Shown here: positions 10,441-24,054 of the stretch, piece after piece
Layout: every line of letters begins with the position of its first letter
How positions within the stretch are numbered: the stretch's first letter is position 1
NCBI RefSeq assembly: GCF_012932915.1
Contig: NZ_VCQU01000009.1
Coordinates: 248,001-312,000, forward strand
Origin: Antrihabitans stalactiti
GTDB taxonomy: Bacteria; Actinomycetota; Actinomycetes; Mycobacteriales; Mycobacteriaceae
Direction of reading: 5' to 3'
Length of the DNA: 64,000 bases
Made by a program: the position numbers and the translations under genes
The notes under the pieces: generated by a model
What the model saw: the letters and a program-made list of their open reading frames with translations, nothing else
The model's database searches: none
What the model was told of the DNA's origin: nothing

Positions 10441-12609
10441 CTAAGCGACGGGCTCGATCCGGACCGGGACTCCGTTGAGGTGGGACATGCCCGCCAGTCG
10501 CTCGACGTCGACGATCGCCGTGGACATGACTTCGTTGACGTTCACGCCGCCAGCCGCGTTCGCGATGCGCCACCCACCGCCGCTGTGACCCCAGCCGTGC
10601 GGAACGGCAACCGTGCCTTCGCCGACCTCCTCGGTCAGCGTGGCCGGTAGCTCGACCGATCCGGCTTCCGACGCCACGCGGCACGGTTTGCCGTCCTCGA
10701 TGCCGGCTGCGGCAGCGTCCGCGGGATTGATCCTGGCGGTGTGCTCTCGGTCGCCACGCATCAAACTCGGCGAGTTGTGCATCCACGAGTTGTGCGACTT
10801 CAGCTCACGAAGTCCGATCAAACGCAGCGGAAATTCTTTGCTGTCCTTGCGCAGCCCGAGTTTGGCAAGGACGTCGAGGATCTCGGCGGGTGCAAGCTGC
10901 ACCCGTTTCCTCTTGTGTCGCACCACCCTGCGGAGCACGCCGGTCTCGACGTGCTCGCGAAGCACAACACCATGTGGGTTCGCGCGGAGCTTGGCCATGC
11001 TGAGCCCGCCGCGGCGCGCACCGAATCGATCACCGAACGGACCGAGCCGCATCGCGACGTCGATCATGGTCAGCGGGTTGGTCGGCACCATTCGTCGCGC
11101 TCGGCTGAGGAGGCCGCCGATCCGGTTGGTCGGTGTCGCCACGAAGGGAATGACGCCGATTCGCCGAGCGATGTCGTCGATGATCTGCCACTCTTGCCGC
11201 GCCTCGCCGTACGGTGCGACGACGGCTTCGGTGTGCTGGATGAACGGTGTCGTGCTCAGCGCCGAGAACGGCAGTGGGATGTCCTCGCGCTCGAGGAAGG
11301 TCGTCGCAGGCAGGATGTAGTCCGCTTTGCTGTTCGTGTCGTTCATGTAGAGGTCGATCGATACGAGCAGGTCCAGTTTGCCGAGTGCGGCATCGAGTTC
11401 GCGACCGTTCGGCACCGACAGCACGGGGTTGCCCGCCGATGTGAACAACGCACGCAGCTGACCTTTCCCGGCGGTCGTGATCTCCTTGGCCATTACCGCC
11501 GCAGGGAAGGAACCGAGCACGTCGGGGAAGTTGCCGATGCGCGAGCGCCTGCGGTCGTAGCCGACCAGACCGAGGTTCTGCGCCGTCGCCAGTCCGGCGA
11601 AAGGTTCTTCGCCGAAGACCAAGCCACCCGGGCGATCGATATTCCCGGTGACGACCGCCAGTGCGTCCAGCAGGAAGGCGACGAGCGTGCCTTGGCGGCC
11701 GAGGCAGGTTCCGGTCCGCCCGTAGACCGCTGCGCTGGATGCGGCTGCCAACGACCGGGCGAGGTCACGGACCTCGCCGGCAGGGACTCCGGTGATGGAT
11801 TCGGTGAGCTCGGGCGTGAAGCGTGCGACGGCGCGGCGCAGCTTGTCGACACCGTCTGCTTGCACCGCAAGGGTTTTTGCGTCGAACAGCTGCTCGGCAA
11901 AAATGACCGAGAGCATCGACGCGAGGAGCCAGGCGTCGCCGTCCGGCCGGACCGACACATGTTCGAACAGTTTCGCGGTCTCCGATCGCCGCGGATCGAC
12001 GACCACGACGCGGCCACCCCGCTTGGTGATCGCCGTGAGTTTCTCCCTGATGCGCGGCGCGGTGACACCGCTGCCGTGGGAGACGATGGGGTTCGCGCCG
12101 ACCATGAGGAGGAAATCGGTCCGGTCGAGGTCGGGAATCGGCAAGGCGGTCAGACTGCCGTACAGCAGATGACTGGCGACGAAACGGTTGTTGATGTCCT
12201 GGGAGCCCGCTGAGTAGAGGTGCCGCATCCCAGTGCCCAATGCGAATCCGAGAATCCACATGGTGTGCGAGTAGGAGAACGAACTGGGATTGCCGAAATA
12301 CCAACCGAGGCTTTCGCGACCGTGTTCGGCGATGATCGCGCGAAGCCGCGCGCCGATGTCGTCGAGTGCGGAGTCCCAGGACACGCGCTCGAAGGTGCCG
12401 TCGGGCTTGCGCCGTTGGGGATATAGCACTCGGTCGGGGTCGTTCTGGACCTCGGTGAACGCGATCCCCTTGGGGCACGCGTTGCCCCGTGACAGCGGGT
12501 GCTCGCCGTCCGGCCTGATCTTGACCAGCCGACCGTCCTCGACGGTGGCGATCAGTCCGCACAACGGCTCGCAGATTCGGCAGAAGGTGACCTTTTCCTC
12601 TATTGGCAC
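10441..12609 (-). CDS. Molybdopterin-dependent oxidoreductase (formate dehydrogenase / nitrate reductase-like catalytic subunit)
   Basis: This 722-residue protein of the bis-MGD DMSO-reductase superfamily has an N-terminal 4Fe-4S site (FCRICEPLCGL then NACPKG, giving C-x2-C-x3-C-x27-C). Later come ANPIVSHGSG and a C-terminal cofactor-binding domain (HNSWMHNSPSLMRG, INPADAAAAGI). At the place where relatives carry the Mo-ligating Cys or Sec, about residue 143, the sequence reads INNRFVASHLLYG with no Cys or Sec. The metal may therefore lack a thiol or selenol ligand. It starts at GTG, 4 nt after the mutT3 stop. No electron-transfer subunit lies nearby, and no Tat signal is visible, so it is probably cytoplasmic. 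The substrate is unknown. Confidence 0.85.
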   Translation of the reverse strand: MPIEEKVTFCRICEPLCGLIATVEDGRLVKIRPDGEHPLSRGNACPKGIAFTEVQNDPDRVLYPQRRKPDGTFERVSWDSALDDIGARLRAIIAEHGRESLGWYFGNPSSFSYSHTMWILGFALGTGMRHLYSAGSQDINNRFVASHLLYGSLTALPIPDLDRTDFLLMVGANPIVSHGSGVTAPRIREKLTAITKRGGRVVVVDPRRSETAKLFEHVSVRPDGDAWLLASMLSVIFAEQLFDAKTLAVQADGVDKLRRAVARFTPELTESITGVPAGEVRDLARSLAAASSAAVYGRTGTCLGRQGTLVAFLLDALAVVTGNIDRPGGLVFGEEPFAGLATAQNLGLVGYDRRRSRIGNFPDVLGSFPAAVMAKEITTAGKGQLRALFTSAGNPVLSVPNGRELDAALGKLDLLVSIDLYMNDTNSKADYILPATTFLEREDIPLPFSALSTTPFIQHTEAVVAPYGEARQEWQIIDDIARRIGVIPFVATPTNRIGGLLSRARRMVPTNPLTMIDVAMRLGPFGDRFGARRGGLSMAKLRANPHGVVLREHVETGVLRRVVRHKRKRVQLAPAEILDVLAKLGLRKDSKEFPLRLIGLRELKSHNSWMHNSPSLMRGDREHTARINPADAAAAGIEDGKPCRVASEAGSVELPATLTEEVGEGTVAVPHGWGHSGGGWRIANAAGGVNVNEVMSTAIVDVERLAGMSHLNGVPVRIEPVA

Positions 12610-12613
12610 GTAG

Positions 12614-13306
12614 TCAATAGAACACCTCGGCGGGCGTTATCGCCAGTAGGAAATCCGAGACTCCCGCATATCGGGCGGTGTCGGTAGAGATGACTGCGGT
12701 CCAACTCGTGGGAGCAGTCATGATTTCGGCTTCCGCTCGATCGACGCCGGGCAGCCAACCGAAGCCGCCATCGGGCAGTTCGAAGGTGCGCGGCAACGCT
12801 TCCGCCAATTCCGGTCGATCGGCGACCCCGTCGAGTACCAGCGTCATCGACTTCGCCTGCAAAGCTTCCCAACTTGCCTTGAAACCTGGGTGCAGCCGCA
12901 GCTTCCCGACCTCGGTTTCGGGTACCCAGCGCAGCTCCGTGCTCTCCAAATTGCGAGTGGTGGCAAGCGTCGACGCGGCATCGGCGATCACCGTCGTGTA
13001 GGTCCAGCCGCTGCGGGCCTTCGCGGTCACGCGTTCAGCACGCACTCGGAGCATCTCCGCGATGATTCCCGCTTCCTCTTCCGCTTCTCGGACGGCGGCG
13101 TCCACAGTGCTCTCGTGGCTGTCGCGCGCGCCTCCCGGCAGTGCCCACGTGCCGCCCTGGTGGCTCCACACCGCGCGATGCTGCAGCAAAACCGCTGGTT
13201 GCCCGCCTGTCAGCGGCGCGCGCAGTAACAAACCGGCAGCGCCGTGCAAACCCCAGTGCCGGCTGCCGTCGGAACTCCACGACCAGCCGTCGCCATCACC
13301 CCGCAT
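12614..13306 (-). CDS. mutT3: Nudix hydrolase, MutT3-like
   Basis: This 230-residue Nudix pyrophosphohydrolase has a full Nudix box, GARDSHE followed after seven residues by REAEEEAGI. The N-terminal RGDGDGW and the AAGLLLRAP and VLLQHRAVWSHQGGTWALPGG segments closely resemble M. tuberculosis MutT3 (Rv0413), which also lies beside glnX (Rv0412c) and thiE. The family removes oxidized nucleoside triphosphates, but the substrate here is not proven. It diverges from glnX and is followed after 4 nt by the molybdopterin oxidoreductase, with which it likely forms an operon. Confidence 0.88.
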   Translation of the reverse strand: MRGDGDGWSWSSDGSRHWGLHGAAGLLLRAPLTGGQPAVLLQHRAVWSHQGGTWALPGGARDSHESTVDAAVREAEEEAGIIAEMLRVRAERVTAKARSGWTYTTVIADAASTLATTRNLESTELRWVPETEVGKLRLHPGFKASWEALQAKSMTLVLDGVADRPELAEALPRTFELPDGGFGWLPGVDRAEAEIMTAPTSWTAVISTDTARYAGVSDFLLAITPAEVFY

Positions 13307-13401
13307 CGAAATGCCTCGTCATCACCATCGACTTTAGCGGCCGGAATAGAATCCGACCTGCGCTCACTCCCGTGAACGCTTCCGCTCCGCTGGAGGTCTA
13401 T

Positions 13402-14783
13402 GTGGCCGGTGACACCGCACCGTCGCAGGTCGAGCGCAGCGAGGGGAACTGGCTACGGACCCTGACGGACACTCACGGCACGCTCACCCCGAAAGCCGCA
13501 GTGGCATTGGTCCGGGGCCACCTCGATCCGAACGACATCCGCGCATTCATGCGGTCCTCGCCTGCCCGGCTGTTGGCGATCGGCCTGGTCCTCGTCATCG
13601 TCTGCATCGTTGCGGGCGTCGTCGCGGCGTTGTCCATCAACGAACGCCAGAACGACCTCAACACCCTGCTCGACCAGACCGAACCTTTTGCGAGCTCGGC
13701 GCAGCAGCTCTACAGCTCCCTGTCGGTCGCAGATGCAGCAGCCGCAACCGCATTCATTTCCGGCGGCATCGAGCCCAAAGCGGTTCGCGACACCTACACC
13801 CAAGCCGTCGGTGAAGCCGCCGCCGAGGTGGCAGGAAAGGCTGCGGGGACCGAGGATTCCGATGCGCCGACGGTCCAGCTGCTCAGGTCCGTTGCGACGC
13901 AACTGCCGGTGTACGCGGGGCTCGTCGAAACGGCGCGCGCGAACAACCGAAACGGGCACCCGGTCGGTGCCGCGTATCTGGGTGAAGCATCGACGTTGAT
14001 GCAGGGCAAGATCTTGCCGAGCGCCGAGGAACTCCATTCGCAACAGTCCGCGGCGGTCCTGCAGACCCAGCACCGATACACATCGCCGCCGTGGCTCGCG
14101 TTCGCCACCCTGGGCTTCGCGTTGGTTGCCCTGCTCGTCGGACAGGCGATGGTGGCTCGGCGGTGGAAGCGAGTCTTCAACCCCGGCTTAATGATTGCGA
14201 CGTTGGTGATGATCGTCGCATTCGGCTGGGCGGTGATTGCCGGATCGTTCTCTGCGGCAGCGGCCGACCGCGCACTCGAGCACGGAACGAACCCGCTCTC
14301 CCGACTCACCGCGAGCCGGATCCTCGCACAACAAGCACGGTCCGACGAGACACTCAAGCTCGCTCGGCGCGACACATCGGGCGAATACGACGCAGCCTTC
14401 GACGCCGACATCAAGCGCCTCCGTGAGCTGCTCGACGGCTACCCCACCCGGATCGAGGGCTCCGAACGCGTCGACCAAGCTCGCGACGCGCTCGATCGTT
14501 GGCTGTCGTCCCATGCCCGGATGAACGACACGTTGGCAAAGGGCGACTTCGTCGGCGCGTCGATCGTTGCGGTCGGCGAGGGCGCAACCGACTCGGCCAG
14601 CGCATTCACCACCCTCGACAAGGCGTTGGCCCAAGGCATCGAGGAGACCCGAGACGCATTGCGGTCCAATATCTTTCGAGCGTCCAAGGATCTGAATACG
14701 CTGGCTCCAGGCGTGGCTGCGCTCGCATTGTTCGCCACGCTGTGGATCGCCCTCGGGCTGTGGCCGCGCCTGCGGGAGTACCG

Positions 14784-14787
<4 letters not shown>
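13402..14787 (+). CDS. glnX: Membrane sensor GlnX (PknG signalling partner)
   Basis: This membrane protein of about 461 residues has a first transmembrane helix (LLAIGLVLVIVCIVAGVVAA) and then an extracytoplasmic helical region. Further hydrophobic segments are LAFATLGFALVALLVG, GLMIATLVMIVAFGWAVIAG and GVAALALFATLWIALGL. It occupies the position of M. tuberculosis Rv0412c (GlnX), which passes the GlnH amino-acid signal to PknG. I chose GTG 13402 because GGAGG (13392-13396) lies 5 nt upstream. GTG 13372 is an alternative that adds 10 residues. The stop overlaps glnH (ATGA). Confidence 0.85.
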
Positions 14788-18007
<3,220 letters not shown>

Positions 18008-18010
18008 GAC

Positions 18011-18056
18011 CTCGTGAGTCTTTTTGGAGTCTATAGACTCCAAAAAGACTCACGAG
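18011..18056. terminator. 46-bp palindromic bidirectional terminator (copy 2)
   Basis: This is a perfect 46-bp palindrome with no loop (23-bp arms). Its outer 21 bp on each side are identical to copy 1 at 10389-10434, and only the centre differs, with symmetric changes that keep pairing. It fills the gap between the convergent pknG stop (18007) and ackA stop (18057) almost exactly. Confidence 0.78.
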
Positions 18057-19250
18057 CTAGGTGGTGATTGCGACCGCCGCGCGGGCGATCGCCAGCTCTT
18101 CGTTCGTGGGCACCACCAGGACGGTCACCGGCGAACCCTCTGGTGAAATGACCCGAGCGGTGCGACTTTTCGCGGTATTGCGGCCCGGGTCGACGGCGAT
18201 GCCGAATTTCTGTAAACCAGCCAACGCATCCGCACGGACCGACGCGCTGTTCTCGCCGACGCCTGCGGTGAAAGTGATGACCTCCGCGCCGCCCAATTCG
18301 ATCAGGTAAGCGCCGATATAGCGGCGCAACCGATGGATGTAGACGTCGTAAGCAAGCTTTGCCGCCGTGCTGCCGTCCTCGATCAGCTGTCCCAATTCAC
18401 GGAAGTCGTTGACGCCCGACATCCCCATGAGCCCGGACCGTCGGTTGAGCAGTGTGTCGATGTCATCGACTTTCATTCCTGCGCTTCGGTTCAGGTGCAT
18501 CAGAATGCCTGGATCGACGTCGCCGCTGCGAGTGCCCATCACCAGGCCTTCCAGCGGAGTCAACCCCATCGACGTGTCGATCGGTTTGCCGCCCTGGATC
18601 GCCGACGCCGACGCACCGTTACCCAGATGCAGCACAATCTGATTCAGGTCGGAGTTGTCGCGACCGAGGAACTCGGCCACAACGCCGGACACGTATTCGT
18701 GCGAGGTGCCGTGAAACCCGTATCTGCGAATGCCATGCGCCCGTGCGACTTCGACGTCGATGGCGTAAAGCCGTGCTGCGGCCGGTAACCCATGAAAGAA
18801 CGCCGTATCGAAGACGGCGACGTGTGGCACATGCGGCAACAACGCCCGCGCGCATTCGATCCCGACGACGTTCGGCGGATTGTGCAACGGCGCAAGAGTG
18901 GATAGCCGTGAAATCTCCTCCACGACTGCGTCATCGATGACGGTGGGCTTGTAGAACACCTCACCCCCGTGCACAACGCGATGCCCGACTGCCCGCACGC
19001 CGGCTCCGGTCAAACTGTGCCCGGAATCATCGAACATCTTGAACGCCAATGCGAGCCCAGCGGCGTGGTCCGGAATCGGGCCACGGTGTTCGATCACTTC
19101 GTCGCCGCACTTGTGCGTGATGTACCCATCGCTCTCGCCGATTCGCTCGACCAAGCCGGACGCGACGGCAGCGCCGGTGTCGGTGTCGACGAGCTGATAC
19201 TTGAGCGACGACGACCCGGAATTGATAACCAGAACAAGCGAATTCGTCAC
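18057..19250 (-). CDS. ackA: Acetate kinase
   Basis: AckA interconverts acetate + ATP and acetyl phosphate + ADP. It is 397 residues long, normal for the family. N-terminal [15 protein letters not shown] is the ACKA signature, and [31 protein letters not shown] and [10 protein letters not shown] are further conserved blocks. Its start overlaps the pta stop by 4 bp, so pta-ackA is one coupled operon as in Rv0408-Rv0409. Confidence 0.97.
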   Translation of the reverse strand: MTNSLVLVINSGSSSLKYQLVDTDTGAAVASGLVERIGESDGYITHKCGDEVIEHRGPIPDHAAGLALAFKMFDDSGHSLTGAGVRAVGHRVVHGGEVFYKPTVIDDAVVEEISRLSTLAPLHNPPNVVGIECARALLPHVPHVAVFDTAFFHGLPAAARLYAIDVEVARAHGIRRYGFHGTSHEYVSGVVAEFLGRDNSDLNQIVLHLGNGASASAIQGGKPIDTSMGLTPLEGLVMGTRSGDVDPGILMHLNRSAGMKVDDIDTLLNRRSGLMGMSGVNDFRELGQLIEDGSTAAKLAYDVYIHRLRRYIGAYLIELGGAEVITFTAGVGENSASVRADALAGLQKFGIAVDPGRNTAKSRTARVISPEGSPVTVLVVPTNEELAIARAAVAITT

Positions 19251-21340
19251 GACTTCGTTCCAGCCGCCTGGATCGCCGTGATGGCAATGGTATTCACGAT
19301 GTCCGCGATCAACGCGCCTCGGGACAGGTCGTTGACCGGTTTGTTCAAGCCCTGGAGGACCGGCCCGACCGCGACGGCACCGGCGCTGCGCTGTACCGCT
19401 TTGTAGGTGTTGTTGCCGGTGTTGAGGTCCGGGAAGATGAACACGGTCGCGCGGCCCGCGACCAACGAGTCCGGCAACTTCGACTTGGCCACGGTCGGTT
19501 CGATGGCGGCGTCGTATTGAATCGGGCCCTCCAACAGCAGGTCCGGGCGTCGCTCGCGCGCCAACTGCGTTGCCCTGCGGACCTTGTCGACATCGGCGCC
19601 GGAACCCGACTCACCCGTCGAGTAGGACAGCAGCGCCACCCGGGGTTCGATGCCGAACTGTTCGGCCGTGACAGCCGATGAGATCGCGATGTCGGCGAGT
19701 TGCTCGGCGGTGGGATCGGGCACGACGGCGCAGTCGCCGTAGGCGAGCACTCGGTCGGACAGGCACATGAGGAACACACTGGACACAGTATCGACGCCCG
19801 GGGCCGTCTTGATTATCTCGAACGACGGACGAATCGTGTGCGCGGTGGTGTGGGCGGCACCGGAGACCATGCCGTCGGCAATTCCCAAGTGCACCATCAT
19901 CGTTCCGAAGTACGAGATGTCGGTCATCACCTCGCGGGCACGTTCGAACGTCATTCCCTTGTGCGCGCGCAACTTCGTGTACTCCTTGGCGAAGTCATCG
20001 AGCTGTTCGCAATGCAGCGGATCGATCACCTTGGCAGCACTCAGGTCGACGCCGAGTTCCGCCGCGCGACCGCGAATCGTGTTCTCGTCACCGAGAATGG
20101 TCAGGTCGGCGATCTGCCGCTGCAGCACGCGGCCGGCAGCCCGCAGTATCCGATCGTCGTCACCTTCGGGCAACACGATGTGTTTGCGGACTTCCCTTGC
20201 GCGGTAGACGATTTGGTACTCGAACATCTGCGGCGTCACCACCGACGGGATCGGAACGTCGATCCGCTTCAGCAGCTCGCCGGCGTCCACCCGCTGCTCC
20301 ATCAGGCTCAACGCGGTGTCGATCTTGCGCTGGGAACCGACCGCAACTCGCCCTCGCGTTTGCGCTGCGGCGCTTGCAGTATCGAATGTGCCGAGGCCGG
20401 TCGTCAGAATCGGCAGACGCGGTTTGAGGCCGGCGACCAACTTCGCAATCGCCGGATGCGGTAACAGACCGCCGTTCATGATGATGCCGGCCAACGACGG
20501 GAAGCCCTCGGCTTCGTGCGCATTCACCAGACTCAGCAGTACGTCGGAGCGGTCGGCGGGCGCGATGACGACGACGCCTTCGGTCAGTCGTTCGAGAATG
20601 TGCTCGGCAGTCATGCCGCCGACCATCACTCGCAGCGCTTCGCGCTGCAGCAACTCGGTGTCGCCGGTGTAGAGCTCGCCACCGATCGCATGGCACAACT
20701 CGGCCATCGTCGGAGCGTTGAGGAGTGGCACCTCGGGCATGCTCCATGCCGGAACCTCGGTCTGTGCAAGGACCTTCGGGATCTCGTCGAGCGTGGCGGG
20801 ATCACAACGATTCACGATGACCGCGATGAGGTGCGCCTTCTGCGCGCTGAGCTCGGCCTCGCACACATTGACCAGCTGCACGACCTCGTCGGGCGTTCGG
20901 CCCTTGCCACGGACCGTCAACAGCACGGGGGCGCCGAGGTTCACCGCGATGCGGGCGTTGAAGTTCAGTTCGCTCGGACTGACGATGTCGGTGTAATCGC
21001 TGCCGATGATGACGACCGAGTCGCATTGCTCGGCGACGGTATGGAAGCGCTGGACGATCTCGCTCAGCGCCGCGCCCGGGTCCTCGTGCACCTGCTCGTA
21101 GGTGACGCCCATCGCCTGCTCGTAGGTGAGATCGGCGGTGCTGTGCTCGAGCAGCAGTTCGAGGATGTAATCCGGCTCCGTCGTCGACCGGGCGATGGGC
21201 CGAAAAACTCCGGCCCGAGCGGTCGTCGCGCTCAACATGTGCAGCAAACCGAGAGCGACGGTCGATTTGCCGGTATCGCCCTCCGGTGCGGCAACGTAGA
21301 CGCTGGAGGTCCTGTGAACGGCAGACTCCGTTGTTGACAT
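19247..21340 (-). CDS. pta: Phosphate acetyltransferase (long form)
   Basis: Pta interconverts acetyl-CoA and acetyl phosphate. This is the long, 697-residue form. An N-terminal P-loop domain ([20 protein letters not shown]) and a central DRTGG-type region precede the C-terminal catalytic domain ([52 protein letters not shown]). It is the first gene of pta-ackA. The divergent reductase gene starts only 31 bp away, so both promoters share that short gap. Confidence 0.97.
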   Translation of the reverse strand: MSTTESAVHRTSSVYVAAPEGDTGKSTVALGLLHMLSATTARAGVFRPIARSTTEPDYILELLLEHSTADLTYEQAMGVTYEQVHEDPGAALSEIVQRFHTVAEQCDSVVIIGSDYTDIVSPSELNFNARIAVNLGAPVLLTVRGKGRTPDEVVQLVNVCEAELSAQKAHLIAVIVNRCDPATLDEIPKVLAQTEVPAWSMPEVPLLNAPTMAELCHAIGGELYTGDTELLQREALRVMVGGMTAEHILERLTEGVVVIAPADRSDVLLSLVNAHEAEGFPSLAGIIMNGGLLPHPAIAKLVAGLKPRLPILTTGLGTFDTASAAAQTRGRVAVGSQRKIDTALSLMEQRVDAGELLKRIDVPIPSVVTPQMFEYQIVYRAREVRKHIVLPEGDDDRILRAAGRVLQRQIADLTILGDENTIRGRAAELGVDLSAAKVIDPLHCEQLDDFAKEYTKLRAHKGMTFERAREVMTDISYFGTMMVHLGIADGMVSGAAHTTAHTIRPSFEIIKTAPGVDTVSSVFLMCLSDRVLAYGDCAVVPDPTAEQLADIAISSAVTAEQFGIEPRVALLSYSTGESGSGADVDKVRRATQLARERRPDLLLEGPIQYDAAIEPTVAKSKLPDSLVAGRATVFIFPDLNTGNNTYKAVQRSAGAVAVGPVLQGLNKPVNDLSRGALIADIVNTIAITAIQAAGTKS

Positions 21341-21371
21341 GTGCGCAGCTTAGTTCGGCGACAATTCGTAT

Positions 21372-21881
21372 ATGACAGAGAAGGCGTTCCCCGACGTTCG
21401 CTGGCACCGCGCACGTCCTCGTTTGAAGAAGGCGCTGACGGCTTTCGGGTCGACTCGCGCCGGCTCGTGGTGGATTCGCACGGTCACCCCGCTCGATCGC
21501 GCGCTGCTCGCGCGGAGCAAAGGGCGCATGACGATGTTCGGTCCGACTGGAATCGCGCTGATACTGCTGACGACGACCGGTCGGAAATCGGGTCTGCCGC
21601 GCACGACGCCGTTGATCTACACGCGAGACGGCGATCGGCTGTTCGTGGTCGGCAGCAATTTCGGGCAGGCTGGTCACCCCACGTGGACCGCCAACCTGCT
21701 GGCAAACCCGGAGGCCATCGTCACGATGGCGGGCAAGGAAATACCGGTCATTGCCGAGTTGATCACCGGTGCCGAATGGGATCGGGCCTTTGCCACCTTC
21801 TCCGATTACACCCACGCGTACGACGCCTACTTGGACCGAACCGACCGGACGTTTCGTATATTTGCGCTGACTGCTCGCTAA
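21372..21881 (+). CDS. Deazaflavin (F420)-dependent nitroreductase family protein
   Basis: This 169-residue protein resembles the Ddn/FDOR family of split-barrel proteins that bind coenzyme F420. The typical core LLTTTGRKSGLPRTTPLIYT, then VVGSNFGQAGHPTWTANLLANPEA, is present. Such enzymes reduce diverse substrates with F420H2, but the substrate cannot be told here. A GGDEF gene lies between it and fgd1, which regenerates F420H2, so they are close but probably not co-transcribed. It starts 31 bp from pta on the other strand. Confidence 0.85.
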   Translation: MTEKAFPDVRWHRARPRLKKALTAFGSTRAGSWWIRTVTPLDRALLARSKGRMTMFGPTGIALILLTTTGRKSGLPRTTPLIYTRDGDRLFVVGSNFGQAGHPTWTANLLANPEAIVTMAGKEIPVIAELITGAEWDRAFATFSDYTHAYDAYLDRTDRTFRIFALTAR

Positions 21882-21938
21882 CAGCACGACCAACGATCAC
21901 CGACTGGTGGCGAAGAATCTGGGGGTGGCCGAAAGCGG

Positions 21939-23045
21939 ATGGCTGGCAATCTCGATCTGCGCGAGTGGTGGAACGACCCGTTCGATCGTGGCTGGCTGCT
22001 GAGCTTTTTCGAGTCCCGGTCGCTGACCGGCGTGGTCCGAGTGCTGATCGCACTGTGTGCCGGCGTGCTCGGTGCGGTCCCCGCCCTGGTCCTGCTCTCC
22101 CCCACTGGTCCGACAGGTTTGCCTGGTCGCATCGCCCTCTTCGTCATCGCTGTCGGCACGTACGGCTGGGCCGCGCGGTGGTTGGCCGGGGACTGGCCGA
22201 CGCAGGTGACGTCGTTTCTGTTCATCATCTGGTCCGATGTGGCGATCACGTTCTGCATCGCTAGCGACACAGACGCGCTCGCGGGTTTGGCCGGGTCTAC
22301 GTCATTCGTCCTCATCGGTGCCTACGTCACGTTCTTCCACGGTCCGAAGACGCTGGCGTGCCATCTCGTGTGGGCTTTCGCGTCGACCGTCGCTGTCGCG
22401 ATTCCCTTGATCATCGGCGCAGATCCTGCACTTGCTGTTGCGAAGCTGCTGGTGTTGCTCGTGGCGAACGTTGCCGTTCCGCCGCTGCTCCAGTTCAGCT
22501 TCTGGCTGATCCGATCGGATGCCGTCGATTCGTTGGTAGACCCTTTGACGGGCTTGCTCAATCGACGCGGGCTGCACTCCCGTGTGCCGTTGCTCGTCGA
22601 TCAAGACTCGGCGGTGGACTCGGCTCAACTGGTGATGATCACTATCGATCTCGATCACTTCAAGGAAGTCAACGACACCCTCGGGCACGCGACAGGAGAC
22701 GAGGTTCTGGTCCGGACCGCGCTGCGGATCAAGTCCGTGGTTCGAGGTAGCGCGGTGCTCGCCCGCTTGGGTGGTGAGGAGTTCGTCGTCATGGACGTCG
22801 TGCCTGCGGACGTGATCACCGAGTTGGCCGAGCGGATCCAGCAAGCGATCGGCGCGCCCGCCACGCACGCGCCGGTCACCGCGAGTGTCGGTGTGGCTGC
22901 GATCCCAGCGCGGGACTGGCTGCTGTCCGTCGCGTCACCGACCGAGCAACTCGACGCACTGCTCGATCGCGCAGACCATGCGATGTACCGCGCAAAGAAC
23001 AGCGGTCGCAACACTGTCGCTATCGACTTGGGGACAGGCTCCTAG
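21939..23045 (+). CDS. Membrane-bound diguanylate cyclase (GGDEF)
   Basis: This 368-residue protein has about six transmembrane segments in residues 30-190, then a GGDEF domain from about residue 200 (DPLTGLLNRRGLHSR, MITIDLDHFKEVNDTLGHATGDE). The active-site motif is intact as RLGGEEFVV. It should make c-di-GMP from two GTP at the membrane, with the N-terminal helices acting as sensor. The start lies 57 bp after the F420-type reductase stop. The signal it responds to is not visible. Confidence 0.87.
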   Translation: MAGNLDLREWWNDPFDRGWLLSFFESRSLTGVVRVLIALCAGVLGAVPALVLLSPTGPTGLPGRIALFVIAVGTYGWAARWLAGDWPTQVTSFLFIIWSDVAITFCIASDTDALAGLAGSTSFVLIGAYVTFFHGPKTLACHLVWAFASTVAVAIPLIIGADPALAVAKLLVLLVANVAVPPLLQFSFWLIRSDAVDSLVDPLTGLLNRRGLHSRVPLLVDQDSAVDSAQLVMITIDLDHFKEVNDTLGHATGDEVLVRTALRIKSVVRGSAVLARLGGEEFVVMDVVPADVITELAERIQQAIGAPATHAPVTASVGVAAIPARDWLLSVASPTEQLDALLDRADHAMYRAKNSGRNTVAIDLGTGS

Positions 23046-23055
23046 CGCAGTCGAA

Positions 23056-24054
23056 TCAACGCAACCGCGGCGCGAGATCACGCTCGAACAATTCGAGGAA
23101 CCGTCGCTGGTCGTGACCCGGCGCGTGGAACACGAGGTGATTCAGTCCGGCATCGAGATACGGCTTGATGCGCTCGACGACGTCGTCGGGGTCGGAACCA
23201 ACGATCCAGCGTTTCGCCACCTGCTCGATAGGCAGGGCGTCGGCCGCAGCTTCCATCTCGATCGGGTCTTCGATGCTGTGTTTCTGTTCCGGCGTCAACG
23301 ACAGCGGCGCCCAGAAACGCGTGTTCTCCAGCGCCAGTTCTGGATCGGTGTCGTAGGAGATCTTGATTTCGATCATCCTGTCGATGTCGTCGACGGACCG
23401 TTCGACCTTCGCAGCGCCCTCCGCAAGCGCTGGCATGAGCTTTTCGGTGTAGAGATCCATGCCTTTGCCGGACGTGCAGATAAAGCCGTCGCCCGCCCTA
23501 CCTGCGTATCGCGCGACGACAGGTCCACCTGCGGCGATATACACGGGAATGCCACCCTCGGGCACGTCGTAGATCGATGCACCCTTGGTTCGGTAGTACG
23601 TGCCGTCGTAGTCGACCCGATCGCCGACCCACAGTTGCCGCATCAACTCCACCGCCTCACGCAGCCGCGCGAAACGTTCCTTGAAGTCCGGCCATTCGGC
23701 GGCATAGCCGGTCGCGATCTCGTTCAACGCCTCGCCGGTCCCGACGCCCAGCATGATCCGGCCGGGATACAGGCAGCCCATCGTCGCGAACGCTTGCGCG
23801 ATGACGGCCGGGTTGTACCGGAACGTCGGCGTCAAGACGGAGGTCCCGAGCTGAATGCGATTCGTCCGCTCCCCGACCGCCGTCATCCATGACAACGAAA
23901 ACGGCGCGTGCCCACCGTTATGTCGCCACGGTTGGAAGTGGTCGCTGACTGTGGCACTGTCCATGCCGTGTTGCTCAGCGAGGACCGCCAATTCGACGAG
24001 GTCTCGCGGTCCGAACTGCTCTGCCGATGCCTTGTATCCCAGCTTCAATGCCAC
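23056..24054 (-). CDS. fgd1: F420-dependent glucose-6-phosphate dehydrogenase
   Basis: Fgd oxidizes glucose 6-phosphate while reducing coenzyme F420. This 332-residue luciferase-like protein matches M. tuberculosis Fgd1 (Rv0407) in N-terminal sequence ([26 protein letters not shown] in outline), in [21 protein letters not shown] and in the position next to pta. [19 protein letters not shown] and VGTGEALNE are further family segments. It starts with GTG. It is convergent with the GGDEF gene, 10 bp apart. Confidence 0.95.
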   Translation of the reverse strand: MALKLGYKASAEQFGPRDLVELAVLAEQHGMDSATVSDHFQPWRHNGGHAPFSLSWMTAVGERTNRIQLGTSVLTPTFRYNPAVIAQAFATMGCLYPGRIMLGVGTGEALNEIATGYAAEWPDFKERFARLREAVELMRQLWVGDRVDYDGTYYRTKGASIYDVPEGGIPVYIAAGGPVVARYAGRAGDGFICTSGKGMDLYTEKLMPALAEGAAKVERSVDDIDRMIEIKISYDTDPELALENTRFWAPLSLTPEQKHSIEDPIEMEAAADALPIEQVAKRWIVGSDPDDVVERIKPYLDAGLNHLVFHAPGHDQRRFLELFERDLAPRLR

